64,000 nt of DNA from Adiantum capillus-veneris. Its lineage: Eukaryota > Streptophyta > Polypodiopsida > Polypodiales > Pteridaceae. Location: positions 111,807,469 to 111,871,468 of the forward strand of contig CM043951.1 of assembly GCA_014529385.2 (NCBI GenBank), given 5' to 3'. The position numbers were made by a program, and so were the translations under genes. The notes below the pieces were generated by a model. It did not search any database, was not told where the DNA came from, and saw only the letters and a program-made list of their open reading frames with translations. Of the stretch, positions 1-10,805 are shown one piece after another; the first letter of the stretch is position 1, and every line of letters begins with the position of its first letter.

Positions 1-257
1 AACCCAATAGACGTGTTCGCAGGCGCTTTGGTCAAGCAGCATATGTGAGGCCACAAGATGTAGCCTCTGACAGCTCGGGGGATGATCATGCAGAGCACAG
101 TCCCAACGAGGCAATGTTTGAGCCCGAGATTGATGAAATGATCGAGACGATCATGGATTCACAAAGGCTTATCTATGATGATATGAAAAGTGAAGCCGAT
201 ACGCCATTGTATAATGGAGCACGTATGTCTAGATTGAAAGCACTCCTAGTTCTTCTC

Positions 258-400
258 TGTTGAGATGTAGAGAGAAAGAGAGAGAGACGAGACAAGAGAC
301 ACACCATATACGCTCCCAAAGACTGATTCATATTGAGGAAAAGATACAAATATATAGGTGAGACCAAGTTCAGTAGAGTGAGCCATATATAGCTCCAACA
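258..400 (-). repeat. copia-1a 3' LTR (143 bp)
   Basis: Begins TGTTGAG and ends CCAACA on the plus strand. Read in coding orientation it contains a TATATATGG TATA-like box about 10 bp from the LTR start and a pyrimidine (TCTC) tract near its end. The adjacent bases 401-412, read on the minus strand, give the polypurine tract TTTGAGTGGGGG that primes plus-strand DNA synthesis. Confidence 0.93.
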
Positions 401-647
401 CCCCCACTCAAACAAAGGTCTCTAGCTTTGGATGAAAAAACCCTTGGGGAGTTCAAGGGAAAAACCCAAGCCCCTATACAATGTGAAATATGAACCAGTG
501 GTGATGATGTGAAAGTGAATTGTGCATCTATGTACAAATATTCAAGTGACTTAGATATCACAAGGTGCAAATGTGGAGTGTGCATAGTGCATGGTACCTA
601 AAAGATTACAATGTCATATGTACAAAGCTATTACAATAGAAAAGAAG
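401..647 (-). other. copia-1a 3' untranslated region and polypurine tract
   Basis: Noncoding stretch between the pol stop (648-650) and the 3' LTR. The polypurine tract lies at 401-412. No other feature is visible. The same stretch occurs in copia-1b at 44950-45197. Confidence 0.75.
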
Positions 648-3600
648 CTAATCTAGAAAGAGTGAGGCCGAAGCAACTCCAAGCTCCGAGCGCAAGAGGA
701 TGAAACGTGACTCATTGAGGCCTTTGGTCAAAATGTCTGCAATCATGTGGTCACTTGGACAGTGTTCAACCATAATGGTTCCCTTGCGTACTTCATACCT
801 GACATAATGATAATGGACAGCAATGTGCTTTGACTTATTATGTTGAACATAGTCTTTTGCAAGACTAATAGCACTTTGGTTGTCACACCGCAAGGGTGTG
901 CCAGAAAGAGGAGAGTGACCAATATCAACCAGCATTTGTCGAAGCCAAATCAACTCACGAGCTGCAAGTGATGCCGCCACATATTCTGACTCAATCGTAG
1001 AAACTGCAACACAACGTTGTTTCTTGCTGGTCCAAGAAACAAGACAACCATTTATAAAGAAGCAATTTCCACTAGTAGATCGCATAGATAAATGTGAGCT
1101 TGCCCAGTCTGCATCTGTGTAACCCAAAAGAGAAAGAGATTGCATAGAATCCGATGTGAGTTGTCGTCGATAAACTAAACCAAAATCTGTAGTGCCTTTC
1201 AAGTATTTCAATACACGCTTTGCAGCAGACCAATGCTTAAGAGAAGGACATGCAAGATGTTGGCCAAGATAGTTAGCAGCAAACAGAATATCAGGATGAG
1301 TGTTCATGCCAACAAACTGAAGACATCCAATCAAGTTAGCATAAGGTTGATTTGTGACAAGTTGACCGCCATTGTCAGAAGTATTCTTCGTAGAGCTCGC
1401 AAGACAAGGTGTGTTGGCTGAATGTGCAGATTCCATACCAAATTTTTTAATAGTATCTGCAATAAACTTTGATTGTCGAAGGAATAAAATACCTTTTGTA
1501 TGGTTCCGTTGGATTTGAATGCCAAGACAAGAGTGAATCTCTCCAAGATCCACCATATCGAATGCAGAAGACAATAAATTTTTCACTTGCTGAAGAAATC
1601 CCAAATCATTGGAAACAAGGATGGTATCATCCACATAAAGAGCAAGAATCACAAAACTGCTACCTTGGCGTTTTATGTGTAAGTTGGGGTCTGACGAGCA
1701 AGAGATGAATCCTTTAGAGGTGAGAAAAAGATCAAATTTTGTATACCAGGCTCGCGAAGCTTGTTTGAGACCATATAGTGCCTTATGGAGTTGAGCAACA
1801 AGGTCTTCTTTACCTGGAATAACAAACCCTTCTGGTTGTTCCATATAAATTTCCTCTTCCAAGTCACCATTAAGAAAATCAGTTCGCACATCCATTTGAT
1901 GAGCTTCTAAATCAAATTGAACAGCAAATGCCAATAAAACTCGAACACTTGTAATGCGAACAACTGGTGAAAAAGTCTCTTGATAATCAACACCAGCTAC
2001 TTGGGAGTAACCTTTTGCAACTAAACGCGCCTTGAACTTGTCAAAAGATCCATCTGCTTTTATCTGCTTCCATAGCCTCTTGCCATTGATCCTTTTGTGG
2101 TGAAGAGATAGCTTCATCATAAGTAACGGGATCTTCAGAAGTAGAAAAAGCATTATCATCAATATCGTCATCATAAACATGACATGAGCCATGTTCAAAA
2201 TCAATAGGCACATCAACAAAAATATCAATATCATCATTGGCAACATTTGGAATGGATGGTTGTGAGGAGGAAAGTTGCTCTATAGGAAGAGTTTCATCTT
2301 CTGAAAGAAATGGAAAAGCCTGAAGCAATGATTTAGTATCATCAGAATCATCCATGGACCATGAGCCTCCCATAAGCTGTTCATTAAAAGTAGCATCACG
2401 ATTCACAATTACTTTCTTGGAGGAAGGGTCATAGAATTTGTAGCCTTTGGAAGTGTCAGAATATCCAATAAAAATAACTTTAAGACCAGGAGCATCAAGC
2501 TTTGTTCGTGTTTCTTTGGGAACATGAATATAAGAAATACATCCAAAGGTTTGAAAATGAGATACAGAAGGAATGTCACCTGTCCATGATGTGATGGGTA
2601 TCTTACCAGAGGGTGCAGTAGTAGGAAGATGATTCTGAATAAATGTTGCTGTCAAAGTAGCTTCAACCCAGAAAACACGAGATAAGCCAGAATGAATCAG
2701 CGTACATCTTACAGCATTGAGAATAGTGCGATTCTTTCGTTCAGCAACACCATTCTGTTGAGGAGAATATGGAATAGTGTGTTCATGATGAATTTCTGTG
2801 TCAGCACAGTAACTCACAAAGTCTCGAGAAACATATTCGCCTCCATTGTCTCTACGAAGCTTCTTAAGGCGACGACCAGTTTGAAGTTCCACAGCCTTGT
2901 GGAATTGTTTGAAAACAGATAAGGCTTCAGATTTTTGTCTAAGTAGAAATACAGTCGTATACCTTGAGAAATCATCAATGAAAGTAATGAAGTAGCGATA
3001 TTGTGATCTCGAAGAAGGTAGAGGTCCACATATATCAATATGAACAAGATCCAATATGTCATGAGAATGAGTTGTATTTGAAAGAGAAAAGGGTTTGCGA
3101 TTGTGTTTCCCAAGAGCACAAAATTCACAAATTCCCATATGAGGATGGGCTTTAAGATCCATGCCATGAACAAGATCACGACGTTGAAGATCAAGGAGTT
3201 TTGAGAAATCAGCATGAACAAAACGGTGATGCCATACTTTGCAATCATGATCACCTGGAGCAGTGACAATATTTGCTACAGCATCGTTGAGAGAGAGTTC
3301 AAATAAATTACCGTTTCGAGGAGCAGTGGCTATAGTCTGTCCATCTTTCTCAATTTGGCATTTGGTATAATCAAATCCAACAAACAGACCAAGATCAACA
3401 AGTCTAGCAACTGAAAGAAGATTACGTTGAAGATCTGGTACATGTAATACTCCTCGCAAAATTCGAGTGGAAGAAGATAAGGTACCAAGATATAAGTCTC
3501 CAATACCCTTTACTTGACAAGTAGTATCATCAGCAAGATAAACAACACGTTGAACTGGCAGTGGATGATAGTTATGGAGCCCCTTAGACTGATATGTCAT

Positions 3601-4738
3601 ATTTCCTGTAGCACCAGAATCGACAATAAAAAGTGATCCATCACGTACATGAAGTATTCTGTCTGGAGCAACTGAACATAGGATGCAGCTTGTTTCTGGT
3701 ACAATGTTGTTTCGAGGTTCAGTAGCATATGCTCTATTCCGATCTGTGTCGAATCGACGCTTATAGCACATATGAGTGGGATGATCAGATCGTCCACAAT
3801 ATTCACAAGAAGAACAAGAAGAGTCTCTAGATAAACGTGGTTGTTTTGTGGTAATATTGTGTTCTTCATCATATTGACGTGCCCAACAATCATCTTCAGT
3901 ATGGCCATTTCTGTTGCAGTAAGAACATTGCTTATTAGGAATTTGAGACGAGAGAAAATATTACCGCGACGGCCACCTCTGCTGTTTCCTCGTTGAAATG
4001 GACGCCTTCGAGCATAAAAAGCACGTTCCATCTGTTGTGACTCAGTCTCCTCTTGTGAAATCATAGCTGTATCGGGACCAGCATTTCGACGTTCTTGACG
4101 TTGAGAGTATTCAATTAAAGACATGCAAGCTTGGTCGAAATCAAGACATCCTTTATTAGAGAGAATAGTAACAATGTTATCATAAGAAGAGTCCTTCACC
4201 GTATCAAGGATAAGTGTAATCAGTTGCTTTTGTGGAACAGGATCACCGGCAGCAGCAAGTTGATTAATAATAGATTTGAAAGACTCAATATGTCCCGTCA
4301 TGGCAATACCAACTTCATATTGTAACTTGTTAAGCAACCCTCTCAAATAAAGTATTTCTGTAACAGATTTCTTCTGAAAGTTTGCAATAAGGTACTTCCA
4401 TACGTCATGGGAAGTAGGCAGTTCATACATATCAAGCAAAAGGGAATCAGTAAGACCAGAAAGAATATACCGACGAGCTGCTTTATCACGTCGTTGCCAA
4501 TCCGTATAGGCAACATTCCATCTTCAAATATAGGTCCTTCAGTGATAAGCACGTTATCATTATCCGTATCAACAGGCTAAGGCGGACAAACACGATTTCC
4601 AAGAACAACATCGGAGAGTTCATCGCCTTCAAGAATTAACAACATCTTTGCTTTCCAGCCTGGAAATCCTTGACCTTGGAAAGGAGGAACAGAACGTTGG
4701 CCAGAAGGAAAGCCGTTGACGAGAATATTCATAGCCAT
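648..4738 (-). pseudogene. copia-1a gag-pol polyprotein, broken
   Basis: Starts at the ATG of MAMNILVNGF (4738) and ends at the stop 648-650. Visible in order: gag core; a CCHC knuckle region; protease LFIVDSGATG; the integrase core with IDICGP, LRRDNGGEY and NGVAERKNRT giving its D, D and E; RT with LYVDDTILVS; and RNase H with YTDADWA and a TIESEY block. Breaks are a TAG codon in gag (4577-4579, shared with copia-1b), a 1-bp deletion near 4520, a 1-bp deletion near 3940 just before the zinc knuckle, and a 95-bp deletion at 2062/2063 between integrase and RT, seen by comparison with copia-1b. Without a helper it cannot make a full polyprotein. Confidence 0.92.
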
Positions 4739-5444
4739 ATCTTGTTGCGAGAAGACGTATAAGATAAGATCGCAGAATCTGCACACCATATATGGTGAAG
4801 GCCGCAATTGAGAATGAGAGAGATATGAGTACTGCGTTCTGTCAACGATAAACGTAAGAAGGATGCTCAAGGAACGTCCAAAGATGTGAGAGACGTGACC
4901 CAAAAAAGACAGGGTAAAGGAGACGTTAATAATAATTGAGTCCTCAAAATAGAGTGGCGTGAGACGCAAGATTGACGGCCACAATACGAATAGCAAAAAG
5001 CTAAATCTTCTCGAAAAAGTTAACGCCAAAATAAGAAAAACGATCGCGGACGCTTCACGAAGAAGTAGGACGAAGAAAGCTGCGTCAAGCTCTATTGTAG
5101 TAAAAACAACATAACTTTCTGCTGCGAACTCCGATTGACGCAAACCTAGAACTCAAATCGAAGAGCTCGAGGAGACGAACAAGTTTTGGATGAAAAGTGC
5201 AGAACAACAAGAAAAATTGAGATGAAGTTCAGGGTGTCATTAACAAGAAAACGTAATCAACGATTAGATTGATTATAAATAAACGCCACATAAAACACTA
5301 ATCATATTCTTCTTAACACAAAACAACCACAGTTAACAAGAATCAACGCTCAAAAATAAAATTTGTAACAATTTTGAATCTTACATGCGAATCGCATACA
5401 CATACTGTTGTCACCATGAATTGAATCTGCGCGTGATCGTTACC
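4739..5444 (-). other. copia-1a leader with gag-frame open extension
   Basis: Untranslated leader between the primer site and the gag ATG. The gag frame stays open upstream to about 5143, about 135 codons, with a hydrophobic translation, but no ATG occurs in that extension. The extension is also open in copia-1c and is frameshifted in copia-1b. It is probably leader sequence rather than protein. Confidence 0.5.
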
Positions 5445-5456
5445 GCTCCGATACCA
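5445..5456 (-). other. copia-1a primer binding site (tRNA-iMet type)
   Basis: Read on the minus strand this is TGGTATCGGAGC, next to the 5' LTR. It is one base off the canonical plant copia site TGGTATCAGAGC, which is complementary to the 3' end of initiator tRNA-Met. Confidence 0.9.
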
Positions 5457-5599
5457 TGTTGAGATGTAGAGAGAAAGAGAGAGAGACGAGACAAGAGACA
5501 CACCATATACGCTCCCAAAGAGTGATTCATATTGAGGACAAGATACAAATATATAGGTGAGACCAAGTTCAGTAGAGTGAGCCATATATAGCTCCAACA
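5457..5599 (-). repeat. copia-1a 5' LTR (143 bp)
   Basis: Matches the 3' LTR at all but two positions and is followed by the TTCTC target duplication at 5600-5604. In coding orientation it carries the TATATATGG box and would drive the element. Confidence 0.93.
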
Positions 5600-8500
5600 T
5601 TCTCAACATGCAGGCAAAGTTTGGATGGAGTGACACTAGCGTCACAGCGCTTTTCAGGTGATCTATTACAATTAGTTTACTTTAATAAAACTCTAAATGT
5701 ATAATGATCTGATAGATTTTTACACGACTGTATCGTATTTTTATGTTTTGTAGATTGCTTAAAGAGCACATACTACCAGCTGACAATGTGATGCTAGATT
5801 CCTGAGATGAAGCAAGAAAGATTTTGCAAAAGTTGGGGATGGATTACAATTCTATCCACGCTTGTCCTAATGACCGCATTCTTTTCAGAGGGGAATACAT
5901 AGACATGGAGAAGTGTCCGAAATGTGATTCCGAAAGATATCGAGTAGATCTCCACGGGACAAAAATTCCACAAAAGGTTTTGCGACATTTTCCTCTGCTT
6001 CCTCGCATCAAGCATTTCTTCGAATGTAAGTCCATGGCCGCCCTAGCATCATGGCATAAGGAGAATAAATCTTCGGATGGTGTGCTACGAATTCCTGCAG
6101 ATTGCGCAGCCTGGAAACATATACATGGAACATGGTCGGATTTTGCCAGGGAAGCTCGAAATTTGCGCTTAGGCTTGGCTATGGATGGCGTAAATCCATT
6201 TGGTCAAAGATCAACATCTTACAGTGTATGACCCGATGTCATCGTCAACTACAACATTCCCCCGTGGTTGACTACGAAGAAGGGGCATCTCTGGCTAAGC
6301 TTGATTGTGCCAGGGCGATATAAAGTGGGGAATATGGATGTGTATCTTCGTCCACTATTGGAAGAGCTACAACAATTGTGGATTGGCATAGAGGTGGTGG
6401 ATATGAGCCGACACACAGGACGACGGAATGCTTTGATCAGAGGCATTCTAATGTGGACCATGCATGACTATCCCGGGCTAACAGAATGCTCAGGTGATCT
6501 ATTGACACTCCTCACTCAGACACTGTAAATCTTGTTTTTTCCCATAGTTGATCTATTATCATGTGTATACATGCAGGGCTTCAAACAAGCGGATACAGAG
6601 CATGTGTCACATGTGGACCTAGGCTGAATGCACGTAGGGCGCCCTCATTGAAGAAGCAAATCTACGAAGGTCATCAAGCGTATCTTCCAGAGAATCATGT
6701 GTTACACGACGGCTTTTTGGGAAGAGAGCCACCAAGGATGTCTGCACAAGCATGGTTAGAGCAGAAGAAGATGTGAGATGACGGATTGCCTCCAGGGATG
6801 AAGAGACTATCTCTATGGTACGAGTTACGATACTGGCCCCGACTCCTGATCAATCACTTGCTCGATCCAATGCACATATTCAAGAATGTGGGTAATCTAC
6901 TATGGGACCATCTGACCGGCAAGAAAGATACTTTGGGAGCCAGAGTCACTCGATTGGCATAAAATGTGTTAGGTACGTTCATAGTGGACTTTAATATCAT
7001 TGCATAAAATGTGGACTTTAATATCATTGCTGCACATACTTTACAGTCTATTTTACCGGTTGCCATTGAGGGATGTTTGTCTCTCGACATCCGTAACACA
7101 ATCTACAAACTTGCAAAGTTGGTGCAATGGATCTCACAAAAGGAGATCAACGTAGACTCCATACCATTCGCCAAAATAAATGCTGTGGAGCTTCTGTGCA
7201 TGTTTGAGAAACATTTTCCTACTACCATGCTAACCATTCAAGTACATCTTCTTGTTCACATAGTTGATGAGGTGGAAATAGCTGGCACAGTTCATTCCAG
7301 ATGGATGTTCTTCTTAGAACGTTTCATGAAAACGCTTAAGGGAGATGTGCGTCAAAAGGCACGTCCGGAGGGTAGCATGGAAGAAGATTGGTTGGTATCA
7401 GAGTCCCTAGTGTACATTGGAGAGTGGCTATACGGATTTGATAAAGCCCAGGACACGCTATGGCGAACCATAGATGATGAGCGCATATCTGGGATTGTCA
7501 TGTGCAATCTCGGTGTTGAGAAGAAGATGACGGAAGATCTAGAGGCTAAAATCAACCGATTTTTCATGCTTCACAATCCAGTGATGCAAAAGTGGATTTC
7601 ACAATATGAGGATGCAAAGCAAGAGCGACAAAGGGCACGAATCGAGTGGAGACGGGGAAGACGACCACCGATGCACTATCCCACGGTTCTGGAGAGCCTA
7701 CCAACCTTCATGATCTTAAGATGGTTGCACAACCAATTGAAAAGCGCACAACAATGCGGTGACGAAGTGACTGAGGAAGAGTGGGAGTACTCTCGGGGTT
7801 GCGCGACCAAGGTAAGTTTGCAATGTACGACTAGCTAGTGACTTTATTTCTAAACGTTTGAACGGCCACTCATAATCTTTGTTTATTGTAGTATAAGTCA
7901 TATATAGCAGCATGGTGTAAAGGTCGACATTTTAGGGTGGAACGAATCGACAAAAAGCGTTTTACTCAAGATTGTGGAATCATGGCAAAATTTGAACAGT
8001 CTAGTCGATGACGTTCCTCTTATGCAGATCCTGTGGTGGCGGAACTCACTTACTTCGGCACACTGCAAGAGATTTTGAGGATCGATTACAGAGGATTTTT
8101 TGTCGACTTGTTCGACGTGCAATGGTTCAAGATAATCATGGAGGGTCGCAACGCTACTGTGCGTAGAGAAGAGTCTGGTTTTCTTGAGGTGGATTCTACT
8201 AAGAAATGGACTGACCTAAGAGACACTTTCGTACTACCCGAGCATTGTGAACAAGTAAGTATGTAAATAGTTAACATCCCCCTTTTACAAGTTATGTGCT
8301 TGAAAGCTCTCATGTAAGTTATGTGGCTCTGGCAGGTAATATTTCATCCTACAAAGTCTACATCAAACTGGTGGTACGTCATAGAGGTAGCCCCTCATAG
8401 TGCAAGGACGTATGAAGGCTACCATGTGCCAATCACAACGGCATCAATGGAGGAGATCAGAGAAGATGCTCAATCAGAAGCCGCTGTGGTGGTGCTAGAC

Positions 8501-8644
8501 GAGCATCAAGATGCTACTACTCTATATGGGGTGCATGCAGAGGAGCTACAAAATGAAACAGAGGATATGTGTTTAAACGGAGAGCTCTATATAGATATAG
8601 GAAGTTATGCTGAGTTATGCGAGGATGAGAGAGAGATCTCTTAA

Positions 8645-8917
8645 AGCCACAAATATTGTATTTGAACAATTTTGCTCTGTGTTGTAAAAGATCTTGCTCT
8701 CTAAGTACCTTCCATGGTGTATAATGCTCTTTTCTACTCGCGCTCACATCTTTTGATTCAAAAATTCTGAGTTTTCGACTTGCCTCTTCTATCACTCAAT
8801 TCATTGCGTCATTGTATTTATATCCGTCATTACGTCATTGTATTTAATGGTCTTTGCGTCATTGTCTACTCTATTCATTCAATATTAAGTTTAAATATTC
8901 GTGTGTTTAATGCAGGT
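8645..8917 (+). other. Spacer between the two CACTA-A genes
   Basis: AT-rich spacer between the TNP2-like stop and the start of the Transposase_24-like gene. It contains several copies of a GCGTCATTGTATTTA-like phrase near 8810-8870. The same spacer recurs in CACTA-B at 55380-55460, where a solo LTR has inserted. I see no gene here. Confidence 0.6.
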
Positions 8918-10226
8918 ATGGATGATGAGGAGTTTCTTTCTTCTTTGTCACCGCAGCAGAGACAGTAGTACGTGGAGCGTCATCGCTCTGGCGCATCATC
9001 GTGCGTTCCTACTCCATCCGCATCTCCCTCTCTTTCGGAGCATTCGGCGCGCTCCGAAGCTTCGGCGCCGACGAGACGAGCTTCACACTCGTCTAGACAC
9101 TGGCGCTCTAGTGGTGGCGGTGGCGGTTGTTGTAGGGATTCCGCCACCGATGCCTCCACACCGCCTCGTGTTCGACGAGGATCTTTACCCTCCCCTTCTT
9201 TGCCCGCCCCCACACCAGCCACAGCATCGCCATCTACGCCAGGTTTTGCACAGCTGACTGTTCCTAGCAGCTACATACCTCTACCTACTCCGCCGGGAGC
9301 CACCCCACTCGACACTCCTTGCTTTGGGGCCTAGACGCCGGTGGAGACACCTGACGTCCGTACCCCCATCGACACGCCGCTAGAGACCCCTGCCGGGACA
9401 CCCAGGTTCACGCGTCACCGGCCAGCGGGCTTGCCTTACTCCGTCGACTTCAGCGGCGATATCATCATGGATGATGACGGAAAGAATGTGATCTCGCGCA
9501 TGCGTGGTCTTTGCTCTCAGCTGTTTAGACACTACATACTAAACAAATGGAGTGAAGTACCAAGTGATTTTAAAAACAGAGTCATCAACATACTTCATGA
9601 TGAGTTTCCCGTTCCAACACGGGATCAGCGCTTCAATGAAGACCTGAGGAAGATTCGAATGCGCGAATACTGCAAACACAAGCGTTCCAAAGTGCAAAAA
9701 GAAATCATGCATGGGTGGAACAGACCAGATTGGCTGGCCAAAGAAGATTGGAGGAATGCGAAGAAAGCAGCGCGTGAGAATCCCGACAAGTGGAAGCAAC
9801 AAAAGGATGCAGCCAGAGCGCGAGTAGAGGCAGGGAGCTCGCACCACTTGGGGAGTGGTGGATGGGCATCATTTGAGGCCGATTTTGTAAGTGTTTTCGC
9901 ATTGCTCTTTATGTTCGATAGTTTAGGGTTTATGAGTTTTTTAATTCTAACATAATGAAATCGCTGTATGTTTTGACAGTGGTCGATGACAGGACGTGAT
10001 CCCACACCGTACGAGCGCAATTACACAGGTAGGAAGGGCTTAAACGCCCTGATGGACATTCTCAGTTCTCGTGGCGGCATGGTTAGTATTAGGGTTTACT
10101 CTTTCTATTTTTTGTATTGTTTTATAAATGTCGTTATATGTTTATACTTACTGAAAGCTGTCTTATTGTCTTTTTTTGCAGAATCCGACAGATACGCCGC
10201 TTGGACGCGATGAGACGTCTGACTAG
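8918..10226 (+). pseudogene. Transposase_24-like (TNPA-like) CACTA protein, broken copy A
   Basis: Three exons by comparison with the open copy in CACTA-B: 8918-9886, 9980-10081 and 10182-10226, all with GT-AG introns and whole-codon borders. The protein has a Ser/Pro/Thr-rich N-terminal third with DTP and ETP repeats. A basic, Trp-bearing region follows (RPDWLAKEDWRNAKKAAREN), ending in SSHHLGSGGWASF, the layout of the plant Ptta/En/Spm Transposase_24 family (Pfam PF03004). Such proteins are thought to bind subterminal repeats and assist transposition. This copy has two in-frame TAG stops, near 8966 (TGG in copy B) and near 9333 (CAG in copy B), so it is inactive. Confidence 0.8.
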
Positions 10227-10589
10227 ACGACGTCAATTTAGCCGTAGCTATATAGCATTAGTTTAGGGTTTCTCATAGCTTATGTATCATGAGACGGATT
10301 TTATACGTCTTTTTGAACCATGTATATTATTACATTTGTCACCGTAGTTCATTTTGCCAATCAATTCTTTATGACTATGATGTTGTACAATTGTCATTAT
10401 TACATTTGCCAATCAATTCATTTTGCCTATGATGTGTACAATTGTCAATTTTACGCTTGTCAATTTTGCAAACAATGCGTCTTGTGGATGACTATTTTGG
10501 GTCTATTATCTACCCTTGCACTTTTTTTAAAAAGTGAATCAAGTACAATATGGTTGATGGTTGGCAGGGCATTTAATGCCCTGTCACCA

Positions 10590-10805
10590 AAAAAAAATTC
10601 TCTCGAGCGTCGCTATAATCGTCGCTATTTATGGCTCTGGAGCGTCGCTATAGACTTCTGTGTAAACATTGCTATAACCGTCGCTATATAGCGATGCATA
10701 TAGAGACGCTCTCGTAGCGACGGTTTTAGCGACGCCGGGGGTTATAAAAACCCAGTGTATTTCCGTCGCTAACAGCGTCACAAGAGCACACAACCTCTTG
10801 TAGTG
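10590..10805 (+). repeat. CACTA-A 3' subterminal repeats and terminal inverted repeat
   Basis: About a dozen copies of GCGTCGCTAT-like motifs occur in both orientations, ending in CCTCTTGTAGTG at 10794-10805. The same array, in the opposite orientation, forms the left end of CACTA-B. In this superfamily such motifs are binding sites for the TNPA-type protein. Confidence 0.85.

Larger units (their letters stand above)
258..5599 (-). mobile_element. copia-1a: Ty1/copia retrotransposon with 143-bp LTRs
   Basis: Complete LTR element with TG...CA ends and a perfect 5-bp target duplication TTCTC (253-257 and 5600-5604). It lies in exon 1 of the CACTA-A transposase. The uninterrupted version of the site is visible in CACTA-B (about 57966-57995), which proves the insertion borders. 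The two LTRs differ at only 2 of 143 positions, so the insertion is recent. Domain order from the coding 5' end is gag, zinc knuckles, protease, integrase, RT, RNase H, which is the copia order. The gag-pol gene is broken. Confidence 0.95.
3..8644 (+). pseudogene. TNP2-like CACTA transposase (TNPD type), broken, copy A
   Basis: This encodes the catalytic transposase that would excise and insert CACTA elements. Inferred exons are 3-257 plus 5605-5657 (N-terminal transposase-associated part, split by copia-1a), 5754-6493 and 6577-6961 (Transposase_21 core, with LAMDGVNPFGQ and a DPMHIFKNVG motif), 7011-7811 (DUF4218-like: HLLVHIVDEVE, HSRWMFFLERFMKTLKG, ARPEGSM), then 7892-8254 and 8336-8644 (DUF4216-like: ELTYFGTLQEI, then FVLPEHCEQ). 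The exon joins have GT-AG borders and keep the frame, apart from the gap near 6962-7010. Relative to copy B the core is damaged by stops near 5805 (CGA to TGA), 6228 and 6776, and a conserved stretch after GKKDTLGARV is missing. A further stop lies near 8009. Not functional as it stands. The gene identity is secure; the exon borders are inferred. Confidence 0.85.
1..10805 (+). mobile_element. CACTA-A: CACTA (En/Spm) DNA transposon, left end outside window
   Basis: The right end reads ...CCTCTTGTAGTG, the reverse complement of the CACTACAAGAGG terminus also present at both ends of CACTA-B. Next to it lie many GCGTCGCTAT-type subterminal repeats. The element carries a TNP2-like transposase gene and a Transposase_24-like gene, both on the plus strand and both broken. 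It is split by copia-1a at 258-5599. It sits in a gypsy integrase zinc-finger region: the protein frame entering from 10806 is integrase-like and becomes nonsense on crossing into the transposon. The 3-bp target duplication would be GCA at 10806-10808, but its partner lies outside the window. Confidence 0.9.

Noticed and set aside
8972-9334. Alternative-frame ORFs over the Ser/Pro-rich part of the Transposase_24-like gene
   Set aside because: High GC and lack of stops make all frames open; only the MDDEEF frame continues into the conserved region and across the introns.
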